Assembly: GCA_037039685.1 (NCBI GenBank)
Contig: JAWNGF010000002.1
Span: 5,270,001 to 5,334,000, forward strand
DNA from: Ceratobasidium sp. AG-K
Lineage: Eukaryota > Basidiomycota > Agaricomycetes > Cantharellales > Ceratobasidiaceae
Length of the DNA: 64,000 nucleotides
Direction of reading: 5' to 3'
Each line of letters starts with the position of its first letter. Position 1 is the first letter of the stretch. Below, piece by piece: positions 34,423 to 44,489 of this stretch. The translations under genes and the position numbers were made by a program. The notes under the pieces are model-generated. The model did no database searches, was not told the DNA's origin, and saw nothing but the letters and a program-made list of their open reading frames with translations.

Positions 34423-36585
34423 ATGGACAATCGATCCTCAAGTGCAGCGTCTCGAAGGAGCGAGGCTCCAACTGGCACAATAGTTGAAATCCGATCGAAT
34501 CCCTCAAGAGGAGCAAGGGAACGGGCAGGTGATTGGACGGCACCACTTAGAACTGGCAGCCGTGCATCGAGACCCCCTTCTACCAGCGTCCCAGGAGGAA
34601 TCGGCAACATTATTGAAACATCAGGAACTCAAGAAGAAACTAGGATTTCACATGAGCAAAGGTCCACTTCACCAACAATTCGAGTAGTTGAAAATCCAAT
34701 CAACACGCCACCACCAGCAGCTCCAGTCGTCACTCTCCATGGGGAAAGTGTGATTAGCCCTAGGGCTGTGCGTGTGATTAGGATACCAGGACCACTTAGA
34801 AACGCAACCCCAGGACCATCAAACACTGGAACAACAGGGACAAGACGTCCTCTAGCATTTCCCGATTTCGGAATTCAATTTCCACCTCCAATAGCTACCC
34901 CTTCGTCCATGCCACCACTTGTGGAAGTTCCCAGGACTCACAGTGCCCTGAGCGTGCCATCAACCTTCCAATCACAAGGAAGTGTTGAGTCACTTTCACA
35001 GGACGAAGAATTGAGACAAGAACAACTGATGGAAAACATGGAAGGAAATCCAATCCAAGTCCTGGAAAGGATCTTCAATACACTTCAGATCCAATATCAA
35101 CAGGAGAACGCAGTCCAAGCCCTTAGAATTGAAGGGATGGAACGACGATGGGATCTACAAACCCAAGACACAACAAACATGATGCAGCGAATCGAGCGCA
35201 TCGCGTCTAGAACGGAAGACGGAGTCAACACTTTCTATGAAAGGCTTAGGAATGTGGATCGCGTCCAACAGCGAATCATTGAAACCTTCGAACGATCGGT
35301 TGAAAATTCCGAACAAATCAACGACAGGTTGAACAATCTCAATCTCCTGATGAACCAAACCTTCCAGGGACAAACCCAGCGTATTACACGCATTGAGGAA
35401 ACCCTAGGAAGGATGGCGGAGGGAATGAGAAATATGACCATCACCCTTGGAAGGATTGATGAGGAAGTTACTGACGGTTTCCAGGATCAAACCACTAGGA
35501 TGCAAGAAGTTCGCCTACGAACAAGGGAAACATTCGACCTTCTTGAACAAATAGGTGCTGACGCCCAAGCGGAATCCGAACACCGAAGGGAGGAATCGCG
35601 ACGGACGTCCCTTGATGCTCCACAACGAAGAAAGCCAGCTCCTCATCTTCCACCACAGGGACAACAATCACCCTCATTCGAGGTACAAGGACAATCTGGA
35701 TATCAAATCAGGGATGAAGGAAGGACCTTTATCTTCCAAACAAATCAAGAAGGCAACAGAGGAAACTCAGGGCCACGCATCAAAATGCCGAAAGCTTTTG
35801 AAGGGACCAGGGGAACAGCAGCCGAAACCTTCCTTGCAAGAATGAAGGCCTATTTTCGTCTGAACCCTACCCAATATGACACGGATGAACGGCGCATTGT
35901 GGCGGTATTGATGAACATGGCAGAAGGTCCTGCTGGAAATTGGGCACAGCCGGTTCTCAATAGGTACAACGACAATCTAGACCACCCCTGGCTAGATTCA
36001 TGGGAAGCTTTTCAAGAAGCTTACAACAGGCAATGGAGCGATCCCAGCAAGAAGGTTCAAGCTGAACAAGGGATCCAGCGACTCTACCAAAACAAGAGCG
36101 TATCTGAATATGTCTCTGACTTCCGACTTCTTGCCCAAGAACTTGACTGGAACGATGCAGCACTAGCGGCACGATTCAGACAAGGACTGAACCGCTTCAT
36201 CAAAGCAGAACTCGTTCGTGAGGAACTCCGGGACAGAGTAGGAGCAGAACAGCGAGACCTCGAAGGATGGATCAACATCGCCCTGCAAGCAGAGGAAATC
36301 AACAAGCTGACCAATCCGGTTAGCACAAGGAAGAAGAACGAACAACCCACTCAGGCGGAAGGTTCCAGGACCCAGAAGATCAAAGGGGATCTAGTCCCAA
36401 AGGAAGAAAAGAAACGCCGAAGGGAAAACAACCTCTGCATCAAGTGCGGAGAGGCAGGTCACAATCTTGCTGACTGCACAAAGGAATGGACCTACAAGGA
36501 CAAGGGAAAGAAACCTGTGAAAGGAAAAGCTGCAGAAGTCAAGAAGGATGAGAATGGATCCACCGATTCCGAGTCGGAAAACTAG
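34423..36585 (+). CDS. gag: Gypsy Gag polyprotein
   Basis: ATG at 34423 gives about 720 aa. The N-terminal quarter is Pro/Ser/Arg-rich. A long coiled-coil region follows (about 200-390, with repeated Gln/Arg/Met heptads such as MMQRIERIAS). The retrotransposon Gag domain comes next (ETFLARMKAYFRLNPTQYD, then SVSEYVSDFRLLAQELDW), and a CCHC knuckle CIKCGEAGHNLADC (C-x2-C-x4-H-x4-C) near the end. Gag forms the particle and binds RNA. The stop is TAG at 36583-36585. Pol lies in the -1 frame relative to gag, so expression would need frameshifting or re-initiation; no slippery site is obvious to me. Confidence 0.9.
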   Translation: MDNRSSSAASRRSEAPTGTIVEIRSNPSRGARERAGDWTAPLRTGSRASRPPSTSVPGGIGNIIETSGTQEETRISHEQRSTSPTIRVVENPINTPPPAAPVVTLHGESVISPRAVRVIRIPGPLRNATPGPSNTGTTGTRRPLAFPDFGIQFPPPIATPSSMPPLVEVPRTHSALSVPSTFQSQGSVESLSQDEELRQEQLMENMEGNPIQVLERIFNTLQIQYQQENAVQALRIEGMERRWDLQTQDTTNMMQRIERIASRTEDGVNTFYERLRNVDRVQQRIIETFERSVENSEQINDRLNNLNLLMNQTFQGQTQRITRIEETLGRMAEGMRNMTITLGRIDEEVTDGFQDQTTRMQEVRLRTRETFDLLEQIGADAQAESEHRREESRRTSLDAPQRRKPAPHLPPQGQQSPSFEVQGQSGYQIRDEGRTFIFQTNQEGNRGNSGPRIKMPKAFEGTRGTAAETFLARMKAYFRLNPTQYDTDERRIVAVLMNMAEGPAGNWAQPVLNRYNDNLDHPWLDSWEAFQEAYNRQWSDPSKKVQAEQGIQRLYQNKSVSEYVSDFRLLAQELDWNDAALAARFRQGLNRFIKAELVREELRDRVGAEQRDLEGWINIALQAEEINKLTNPVSTRKKNEQPTQAEGSRTQKIKGDLVPKEEKKRRRENNLCIKCGEAGHNLADCTKEWTYKDKGKKPVKGKAAEVKKDENGSTDSESEN

Positions 36586-36602
36586 ATGGGCGTCTCTCCA
36601 CC

Positions 36603-39600
36603 GTGTGTGAAGATGCCCCGATATCCTCTCTGCAAAATGTATACTATTACAAGGCTACAAATGAAACACCCATGGTATACACAACTGCAGAGGGAATCAC
36701 GGAAAAAATCTCAACTCTCATCGACTCCGGCTCATCTAGAAACTTCATCGACCTGAGATTTGCCAAAGAAAACAACATCCCTTTGACCAAATTACAAACT
36801 CCCAGAAGCATTGAAACTATCAATGGAAAAACACAAAGGGATCAGATCCAATTCAGGTGCAAGCTGAAGTTTGATCTAGAAGGAAGAACTTTTTGCCAAA
36901 AATTCTATGTCATGAATACTGGCACACAACCCATGATCTTAGGAATGCCATGGCTGAAGGAGACCAACCCTGAAATATCATGGTCCCCTTTTGCTGTCAA
37001 ATGGAAAATAGAGGACCCCTTGATCGCTAAGGCAGGACTCCTCCAGGAACTTCCAAAGGAACTCAAAGAGTTCAAAGATGTCTTTGACGAAGAAAAATAC
37101 GACAAGCTCCCAGAACACAGAGAATGGGATTGTAGAATCGATTTCTATGACAACAATCGGCTTCCAAAACCAAAAAAGGCCTACCCTCTCTCACCAAGGG
37201 AAAGGGAAGCAACGAAGGAATACATCGAGAGTGAACTCCGCTCAGGACGTATCAGACCCAGCAAATCTCCTCTTGCTGCAAGCCTTTTCTTTGTCAAGAA
37301 AGCCCTGAAGAAAGGACAGACCATCCCTGACCTACGTCCTGTTGTTGACTACAGAGGAGCAAACGAAGAAACCATCCCAGACCGATATCCAATTCCACTC
37401 CTTGAACAGCTCCTAGAGATTTTCAAAAAGACTGGAGAAAGTTCGAAGGAAGAACTTTTTATCACTTTGCTTGACCTGAAGAACGGCTTCTGGAACGTCA
37501 GGATCAGAGAAGGAGACGAATGGAAAACGGCATTCATCACCTCAGAAGGACTTTTCGAGTACACTGTGATGGCCTTTGGCCTCAAGAATGCACCATCTAC
37601 TTTCCAAAGAATGATGGACCACATCTTCAGGGACATGATTGGAGTGAAGATTGTGATCTACATTGATGACATCCTTATTATTTCCCGAGGAAGAGATCAG
37701 CACACCATTGATATCAAGGAGGTCTTGCAAAGATTGAGGAAGAACAACCTTTTTGGAAATTTGAAGAAATGTACCTTCTATGGAAAGAGGGCCGACTGGG
37801 TTGGGTTCGTTGTCGATGAAAACGGCATTTCCATGAACAAAGACAAGATCAAAACTATCCAAGAATGGCCCATCCCAAAGACCGTGAAACAACTACAGGC
37901 ATTCATTGGTTTCTGCAACTTCTATAGAAGATTCGTGGTGGCCTTCTCTTCAACTGTCAAACCCCTGACTCAATTGACAAGAAAAGACAGGAAGTGGGAA
38001 TGGAATTCCGAACACCAAGAAGCCTTTGATTCTCTGAAGGATGTCATCTCAAAGGAGCCAGTACTGGCACATCCTGACGAATCAAAACAATACTTCCTCG
38101 AAACAGATGCCTCAGGGGTTGCAATGGGAGCCATACTCAGCCAATGACAAAAGGACGGATACTTACACCCAGTAGGGTTTCTCTCAAAAGGCTTCAAGGA
38201 AGCAGAACTGAACTACGACACACATGACAAGGAACTTCTTGCTATCATAGAAGCGTTACGACACTGGCGCATCCATCTAGAAGGAACAAGGGAACCAATC
38301 GTGATCTACACAGATCACAAAAACCTCACCTACTGGCAGAAGGCCAGCACTTTCAATCGAAGACACAACAGATGGCTTCTCATGCTAGCAAGCTACAATT
38401 TCGAGATCCACTACAGACCTGGAAAAATGTCAGAAAAACCGGACATCCTCTCGAGAAGAAGCGATCACAATGACATCGCGACTGCGGAACAAGTCATGAT
38501 CTCTGCCGAAAATTTCAAGGGATTCTCAGCCTTGATGAGCGACAACATTATCGCAGAAATCAAGGAAGCCCTAGAGGAAGACGAAAGTCTAGAAACCCTG
38601 ATCAAAAGCACCAAAGGGAAGGAAGACCTACCCCCTTCTGTGAAAAAGCAGTTCAAAGACTACGAAATGAGTGAAGATCTCCTCTGGTATCAAGGAAGAA
38701 TTGTTGTTCCTGACAAAAGGGACATCAAACTGAAGCTTCTCAAGCTCTACCATGACTCGCCCATTGCGGGTCACCAAGGGCAAGCCAGGACTCTAGAACT
38801 TATCTCTAGAAATTACTACTGGCCAGGTATGAAAGCCCAAGTCAACAGGTATGTTGAAAGCTGCGAAGCGTGCCAAAGGGGGAAGGGAAGCAAAGGACAC
38901 CTACCAATCAAACCCTTGCCTATTCCGGAAAAACCCTGGGAAAATATCGCTTATGACTTTATTGTGAAACTACCAAAATCACAAGGGTTTGACAGCGTCC
39001 TTGTTGTGATGGACCGCTTTTCCAGAATGGCACACTTCATCCCCTGCAAAGAATCCACAAGCTCAGAAGAACTAGCCGATATCTTTGTGAAAGAAGTATG
39101 GCGTCTGCATGGTTTCCCCAAAACCACTGTTTCGGATAGAGGGACCACCTTCAAATCACACTTCTTGGAAGCTGTCTACAAGCGGCTAGGAATCCAAGGG
39201 ACATTCTCCACTGCCTTCCACCCTGAAACTGATGGCCTGGTAGAAAGAACGAACCAGTGGCTTGAAGGATGGATACGCATCTTTGGAAATTACAAACAAG
39301 ATGACTGGGCAAAATGGCTACCCATTGCCGAATTTTGTCACAACAATCACAAGAACCGAGTCACAAACAAATCCCCCTTTGAGGTCGTCTACGGCATGAC
39401 TCCCAAATGGTCTATTGAGGACTATGTGACTCGCTCCCCAGAAGGAGACAAGTGGACAAAAGACATGGAGGCTGTGTGGGAAGAAACAAAAGCTCTGATG
39501 GAATACCATCAGTCAAGGGAAGAAGCCCCAAAGGCACAATACAAGGAAGGGGACAACGTCTGGCTCCTGACTACCAACATTTCCACAAGACGCCCAAGCA

Positions 39601-41051
39601 AGAAGCTTGATGACAAGAAGACAGGCCCCTTTGTTGTGAAGAAACAAATCTCTTCACATGCCTACCAACTTGATCTTCCAAAAACCATGCGAATCCACAA
39701 CGTCTTCCATGGAAACATGTTGACCCCCTATATTGAAGACCTAGACTTCCAACGAAATCAACCCCGACCCCCACCGATTGTGACTGAAAAAGGAGAAGAA
39801 GAATATGAAGTAGAGAAGATTGTAGATTGGCATCAAGACCCTGATGGGCTGAAATACCGCATCAGATGGAAAGGCTATAGCCCCGTGGAAGATACAGAAG
39901 AACCAGCGGAGAACTTTGCCGAGCTGACTCATGTCATGAGAAAGTTCCAGAAAGACTTTCCCACTGGCCCTCTCCCACCGAATTTCAAACCACAGGAATA
40001 CAAAAAGACGAGAGGAAAGGCAGCTGAAGTCCTCATCCCAGCTACTCAGCCTACCACTTCCAGTCCACTCTTAGTCAACCATCTATCAAAAACTCCTCTT
40101 CTTCCTTTACAATGGCCCCCATCCGCTCCAACACCACCGCCGCTGCCCGCCGTGCCTCTTACAGGCTCAGCGCCGCCTATAGCAAGGCCATTAGGGCCGG
40201 AGGACCAGGCGAGTATGCCATCAATTGCAGGGCCACAGCGCCCTGGTCCCTCAAAGAGGCCAGGAAACTGGCCAATGATCTCGAGCCCGGGGTCCACCTC
40301 GGCTACATCCCCCTCGCCAAGCGAGGCGACCTCAAGTGGGACGAGGAGGGCAAGTCCCTTGTCCACCCCCAACTCGGCTCCCTCCTCTGGGTTAGCCACC
40401 CCGACTCCCGGCCCGCCGACCCAACCGACATCGGCCGCAGCAAGTATTACCACTGCCGCGGCTGCGTCGGACTCACCGTCCACGATGTGGTCACCAAAAG
40501 CGCCGATGCCTGGAACAGGGACACGGGCTACAAATGGGACGGTGACTTGTGGTTCAAGCGCAAAATTGACCCCCGAGTCGCTCTGGCAAACGGAGGACAC
40601 GTTGACGAGGACGGGATTTGGTGGAGCAACTGCTCCTACGACTTCACCAGCGGCTGGCCCACCCCCTGCGCCGACGAAGCCGATGAAGAAACGGTCGATG
40701 TTCCCCCACCTCCTGCCATCACCGACGAAGACGCCAAGCGAGTCGAATGGGAGTGGAACGCAACCTGGGACAGGGCCCGGGAAAACGTTGAGGCCCTCAT
40801 CGCCGATATCGGGCAGGCAATTGCCAAGCTCAAGCCCCACCCACCGGCCGATCGCATGCCCTGCGACGCCAACGTCCTCGAGGCCTATCGCCTCGTTCAA
40901 AGCAGATCTTGGTCAGTCAAACAGCTCAACAAGTGGCTTGACCACAGACAAGAACAATGGTCCAGGAGAGAGGCGGCAGAACTCGAGCGCCTACAACAGC
41001 TCCACCAAGAAGAGCTCGACCGTCTCTACCAAGAAAAATGGGACCGAATGA
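36603..41051 (+). pseudogene. pol: Gypsy Pol polyprotein with one in-frame TGA
   Basis: One frame from before 36603 to 41051, broken only by TGA at 38145-38147. Domains in order: protease (LIDSGSSRNFID), reverse transcriptase (YIDDILIISRG, intact YxDD), RNase H (ETDASGVAMGAILS before the stop, then IYTDHKNLTYW), integrase zinc finger (YHDSPIAGH...CEACQRG), integrase core with DFIVKLP, SDRGTTFKSHF and HPETDGLVERTNQW (D, D, E), and a chromodomain (YEVEKIVDWHQDPDG, YRIRWKGYSP). The stop lies in a position where an Arg or Lys is usual and is one C-to-T step from CGA. Beyond about residue 560 of the second part the frame becomes low-complexity Pro/Ser/Thr and overlaps ORF3, so the real C-terminus is probably earlier in function if not in length. 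Confidence 0.9.
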
Positions 41052-41134
41052 ACGACGTCCTTGAGGCTGATATGCGCGCTCTGGCGGAACGCGTTGGGTG
41101 GCTGGAACTGAAGGAATGGGTCGCCCGCAAGTAG
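40112..41134 (+). CDS. Extra ORF (ORF3) overlapping the end of Gypsy pol
   Basis: A 340-aa ORF with a good start context (ACAATGG) in a different frame from both gag and pol. It has normal protein composition: Trp-rich segments (DGDLWFKRKID, EDGIWWSNCSYDFTSGW), a YYHCRGCVGL cysteine pair and a long charged C-terminal helix (AAELERLQQLHQEELDRLYQ) that should form a coiled coil. No signal peptide or membrane segment is seen, so it does not look like an envelope. I recognise no family. The sequence here is visibly richer in G+C than gag and pol. About 940 nt are also open in the pol frame. It sits where env-like or captured genes occur in other Gypsy elements. Confidence 0.65.
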   Translation: MAPIRSNTTAAARRASYRLSAAYSKAIRAGGPGEYAINCRATAPWSLKEARKLANDLEPGVHLGYIPLAKRGDLKWDEEGKSLVHPQLGSLLWVSHPDSRPADPTDIGRSKYYHCRGCVGLTVHDVVTKSADAWNRDTGYKWDGDLWFKRKIDPRVALANGGHVDEDGIWWSNCSYDFTSGWPTPCADEADEETVDVPPPPAITDEDAKRVEWEWNATWDRARENVEALIADIGQAIAKLKPHPPADRMPCDANVLEAYRLVQSRSWSVKQLNKWLDHRQEQWSRREAAELERLQQLHQEELDRLYQEKWDRMNDVLEADMRALAERVGWLELKEWVARK

Positions 41135-41162
41135 GTGAGTGCGCTCCACTACACTCGCCTTT

Positions 41163-41174
41163 GTGGGGGGGCAA
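41163..41174 (+). promoter_or_regulatory. Polypurine tract of the Gypsy element
   Basis: GTGGGGGGGCAA directly precedes the 3' LTR, the normal place for plus-strand priming. The run of seven G residues is the main evidence. Confidence 0.6.
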
Positions 41175-41672
41175 TGTTGTGACCCGTCTCTCCCTCTGTC
41201 TCTGTTTGCGGTCTCGTGGCTTGTACCGGCGCCTTAAGCGCCTTTCCCCTTTGTTGTGCCCTCTCCCTTGTTTAGTAAGGTGTATGGATGTCTTGTCACC
41301 ATGAGTCCTATGACTCATGCTGTCTTCTATTGGCTGGTCTGCACAGCCCTCTTTTATGACTTGGACTTTGACTCAGACGTGTGACTCATGTACTTACTAT
41401 GACTCACTCGTCCTCTGAGTATATATACTGGCTTGCAAGCATGGTAATCCCCAGCTTGCTTTGCCTTGTCAACTCTCCCTGCAGTGTGATCAGAGGCACT
41501 TGGCTACTTAGCCCTTAGCGCAGCCACTTGGACTTAGGAGCTAGTGACTTGTACTGACAAGACTAGCGTTTGTCCACCTTAGTGATAGAGTCTTAGAAGA
41601 CTTATCACATATTGTTCCACATCTCAAAGGCCATTAGTGGTCGTCAACCATAGGCATTAGCAGGTTGCGACA
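41175..41672 (+). repeat. 3' LTR of the Gypsy element
   Basis: 498 bp, TGTTGTGACC to TTGCGACA, same length as the 5' LTR. It reads AGCTTGCTTTGC where the 5' LTR has AGCTTGCTTCGC, so its match to the priming site carries one mismatch. Confidence 0.95.
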
Positions 41673-41677
41673 AATTG
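41673..41677. repeat. Gypsy target duplication, right copy
   Basis: AATTG, partner of 33863-33867. Uninterrupted MULE A has a single AATTGG at this spot in the transposase gene. Confidence 0.9.
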
Positions 41678-43622
41678 GTCTCTTCCTACGGCCAGGTGGA
41701 GTTCCAGCCAGCTGTAGCTATCACGGACACAGACTTCAAGGAGCGGGGCGCCTTAGTCAATGTATTCCGGGACATTCATCTGCTTATCTGCCAGTTCCAC
41801 CTCTGTCAGTCCTGGGCTAATCACCGAGCTAAGCTCTTACCAAAGAGTTTGGCCGGTGGATCAACCATTCGTGACCGGCTGGTCACCCTCGAGAACCAGC
41901 TTGTACGGTCAACAAACTTTAAACAGGCTTGGGGCCTGGTTCACCAGGAGATTGCGACGTTGAATAATATGTCAGCTACACCGTCATTAGCAACCGCTGC
42001 AGCGAGGGGACTCTCACATGTTCAATATCTATCATCCTACTGGCTATCTGAGGCGCTATGGGAGAGCTGGTCGGAGTTCGGGCAACTGAGGGCAGCAGCA
42101 ATCATTGGGGTCACACTCGAGGGGGTAATCCACACCACCAACCATCTCGAGTCATTCAACGGGCTGCTCAAGCACCGGCACTTGAAGTGCTGGTCAAGAG
42201 GCGGCCAAAGAGTTCGCACCGACACACTCGTAATGATGCTATTGACAAAGATTGCCCCAAGCATCTTCGAGCAGCGCCGACTCGAGGAGGAGGAGCGGGT
42301 GATGTTACAGAGGGCACTTGAAGGAGTCCCGGGTGCAAGTCAGCTCCTTGGGGATGGTGGACGTAAACCCATCGAGCGCCCAGTCGCCTTTTTGCAGAGC
42401 GACGCAGCACGAGACCACGAGGCAGGACTGCTGCTTCAAGCGAGTCGAGTCAGTGCCCCGGTTGTACAACAGGCCGGCATTCAACTCACATGCTGGTCGC
42501 TGAACTCGCTCAACCCACACGGATCCCCCGTTGGCTATAGCATCTGGTTTGGGTACGACTCCACTGGGTTGTGCACATGCCCGGACTTCCAGCAGTGTGG
42601 TGGAGCGTGCAAGCACATGCGTGTGGGATTATCCCAGATCCAGGCGTTTCATGCGTGGGCACTGCAGTACCAGCTCAATGAGCCGATTGCGTACACACCC
42701 GAGATCGGATTACCTACCGACAAAGCGTCTGCAGTTTGCCTACACGCTGCGGCCAATCGATATGTGCTAGTTGAGCGACACGGGGGCTCAAATTCGGCCC
42801 CAAACAAGTCGGGATTTGGCTTGTCCAGCGCGCATTCGGCAGTCTTGCGAGCGGCGCAATACGTGGATGAGGCCCTACGCGGCGGGTTCCTAGGCGATTT
42901 GGACCGCTTGGACTCGCAGGACAGTGCCGAGGACGAGGGTGAGGGCGACTGTGATGACGACGAGAGATGGGAGGACACCAGCGGCGCCGCAACGAGTGAT
43001 GGGAGTGATGTTGACAAAGATCAATGGTCGTCGTCAAGCCACGAGATCAACAAGGTCAGGACAACTCAATAGCTCCATCACAAGCGCTTACCGACCCTTT
43101 ATTCGTAGCCCAAAAGCACTAGCGCGCACGGACTTTCCGAGCAGATGATTGTGCGCACGACATACACTCTGAAAAAATCGATCAAATTGATCCCAGACAT
43201 ACACGCTGCCCTAGATCATATACACCACTGCGACCTCAAAGGCTCCACTCACCGACAGGCATACGAGCAATATGCCGACGCCCTCGAGCAGTTGACGTCA
43301 AGGATTTGTGGCCTCCTTTGTCGTACAGCACCATCGTTGCCACCCACACAAAGCCAGCCCCTGACACAGCATAACACCACTACAAGGCCGATTCCCGCCT
43401 CGCCCGAAAGGCGGCAGTATCGGAAAGACTCACGGAGCTTCCATTAAAGACCATTTGTATATACATTATGTTTATATACATCTATTGTAACTAACTCCCC
43501 GCGAGTGTGGCAGTAGTTGTTTAGGCCTTCACTCGAGCTTCGTCCTCGTGCACTTAGAATTTGCACGTGCACTTCTCGGCAATGCACTCGGCAACCGGTC
43601 GGGCATAGGCATTATATAACCC

Positions 43623-43753
43623 CCGAGCGGCACCGGCCGTCTGCGGGCCGTCTTGCCTGAGTCGGTGGAAGCCAATGCGGGAGCCGAACAGGCGCTTCTT
43701 CGTAATCGACCCTAGTCCCAGAATGGGAACTGTCATGTGCGTACTGACTGCCC
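43623..43753 (-). repeat. MULE B terminal inverted repeat, 3' end
   Basis: The reverse complement begins GGGCAGTCAGTACGCACATG and matches the outer end of MULE A (25987-26118) closely. Confidence 0.85.
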
Positions 43754-43762
43754 CTCTTTCGA
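43754..43762. repeat. MULE target duplication 2, second copy
   Basis: CTCTTTCGA; partner of 29557-29565 with one T/C difference. Confidence 0.85.
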
Positions 43763-44489
43763 ACCTGGCAGGGCCACGCTCACGTACCTTAAACGGCTAG
43801 CAAAGGCAAAACTCGTTCAGAAATGGACAGAACGGTGGCACAACACCCCGCCAACGGGCTTCTTCGCTCCTGCGGACCGCTTAGCACCATCCTCCCACCC
43901 AACCCCCCATTTTATCGCCTTAGGTCGCAAGCTTTACTCCAGAGTGACGCAATGCCGTACTGGGCATGCTTTCACTGGAGAATACTACTGTCGATTCGTC
44001 CCGACCGAAGACCCATCGTGCGTATGTGAAGAAGCTTCTTGCTCCCGCGCCCACATTCTCCAAGAATGTCCACTCTACACAGAAGAACGTGCACACCTCC
44101 ACCTCAACCGTCACACCCCGTACATCCCTACACTGGCAGACCTGCTGGGTACTAGGAAAGGCATCGACGCCATCGCACGATTCATCCAGGCCACCGGAGC
44201 CTTCGACAAATCCCAACCCCTATGATTATGCCCCCTTTTTTGTCTCCTTTCTCTTTTTCGGTCCTCTGACCTCCCACGGACTTTCTCTCTGCTCGTCTCT
44301 CCTGTGTTGCCTCCCTTGTACTGCTCTCCCCCACCTCCTCCCTGACCTTTCCTGCACTGCCCTCCTCGGACGTGCATCGCAATCTCGTTAGCTCTCGTTA
44401 CCGTTACATGTCTGCGATGTACATTACACCCGCGTCTCGCCACCTTTGGCTGCCGGCGGTTTACAAATCCAAGATTTATCATCATCATC
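43754..44489 (+). mobile_element. LINE piece 3: C-terminus of ORF2 and 3' end
   Basis: The reading frame continues from the RNase H end as SFEPGRATLTYLKRLAKAK and stops at 44225. A Cys/His cluster (CVCEEASCSRAHILQECPLY) is the usual post-RNase H zinc knuckle of such LINEs. The 3' UTR is pyrimidine-rich and ends in a short ATC repeat (TTTATCATCATCATC) immediately before the target duplication, a simple-repeat 3' tail typical of some non-LTR elements. Confidence 0.85.

Larger units (their letters stand above)
33868..41672 (+). mobile_element. Ty3/Gypsy chromovirus retrotransposon, nearly intact
   Basis: A 7805-bp element: 5' LTR, priming site, gag (34423-36585), protease-RT-RNase H-integrase-chromodomain pol (36603 to about 40100 and beyond), an extra ORF (40112-41134), a G-rich polypurine tract and the 3' LTR (41175-41672). 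The integrase-chromodomain order defines chromoviruses, a group common in fungi (Tf1/sushi and relatives). Confidence 0.95.
32623..43447 (+). pseudogene. MULE transposase, copy B, disrupted by a Gypsy insertion
   Basis: Exons in phase: 32623-32703, 32771-32994, 33047-33289, 33339-33867 continued at 41678-43054, and 43145-43447. Skipping the Gypsy element and one AATTG copy restores a phase-correct 918-aa frame, which supports both the splicing model and the insertion point (after Trp-Lys-Gln-Leu in the DDE region). As it stands, translation from the 5' part runs into the LTR and stops at 33930, before the second catalytic Asp. A few substitutions separate it from copy A. Copy A could in principle supply transposase in trans, because the TIRs of copy B are intact. 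Confidence 0.88.
32374..43753 (+). mobile_element. MULE copy B, split by a Gypsy retrotransposon
   Basis: Near-identical to MULE A but in the opposite orientation. Without the 7805-bp Gypsy insertion and its 5-bp duplication it has the same length as copy A. Its left flank is target duplication 1 (inverted) and its right flank is target duplication 2. Confidence 0.9.

Noticed and set aside
31518..38147. In-frame TGA codons as selenocysteine or a changed genetic code
   Set aside because: They occur only inside transposons; the host genes end at TGA and do not read through it.
40046..40900. 284-codon open frame on the minus strand opposite ORF3 of the Gypsy element
   Set aside because: Gly/Val/Pro-rich without domain-like order. 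It is a shadow of a GC-rich sense ORF and has no start or splice support.
25987..43753. One giant transposon with 3.5-kb inverted repeats and an RT-containing core
   Set aside because: The inner ends of both arms are complete MULE ends with their own 9-bp duplications, and the core is ordinary LINE sequence collinear with both outer flanks.
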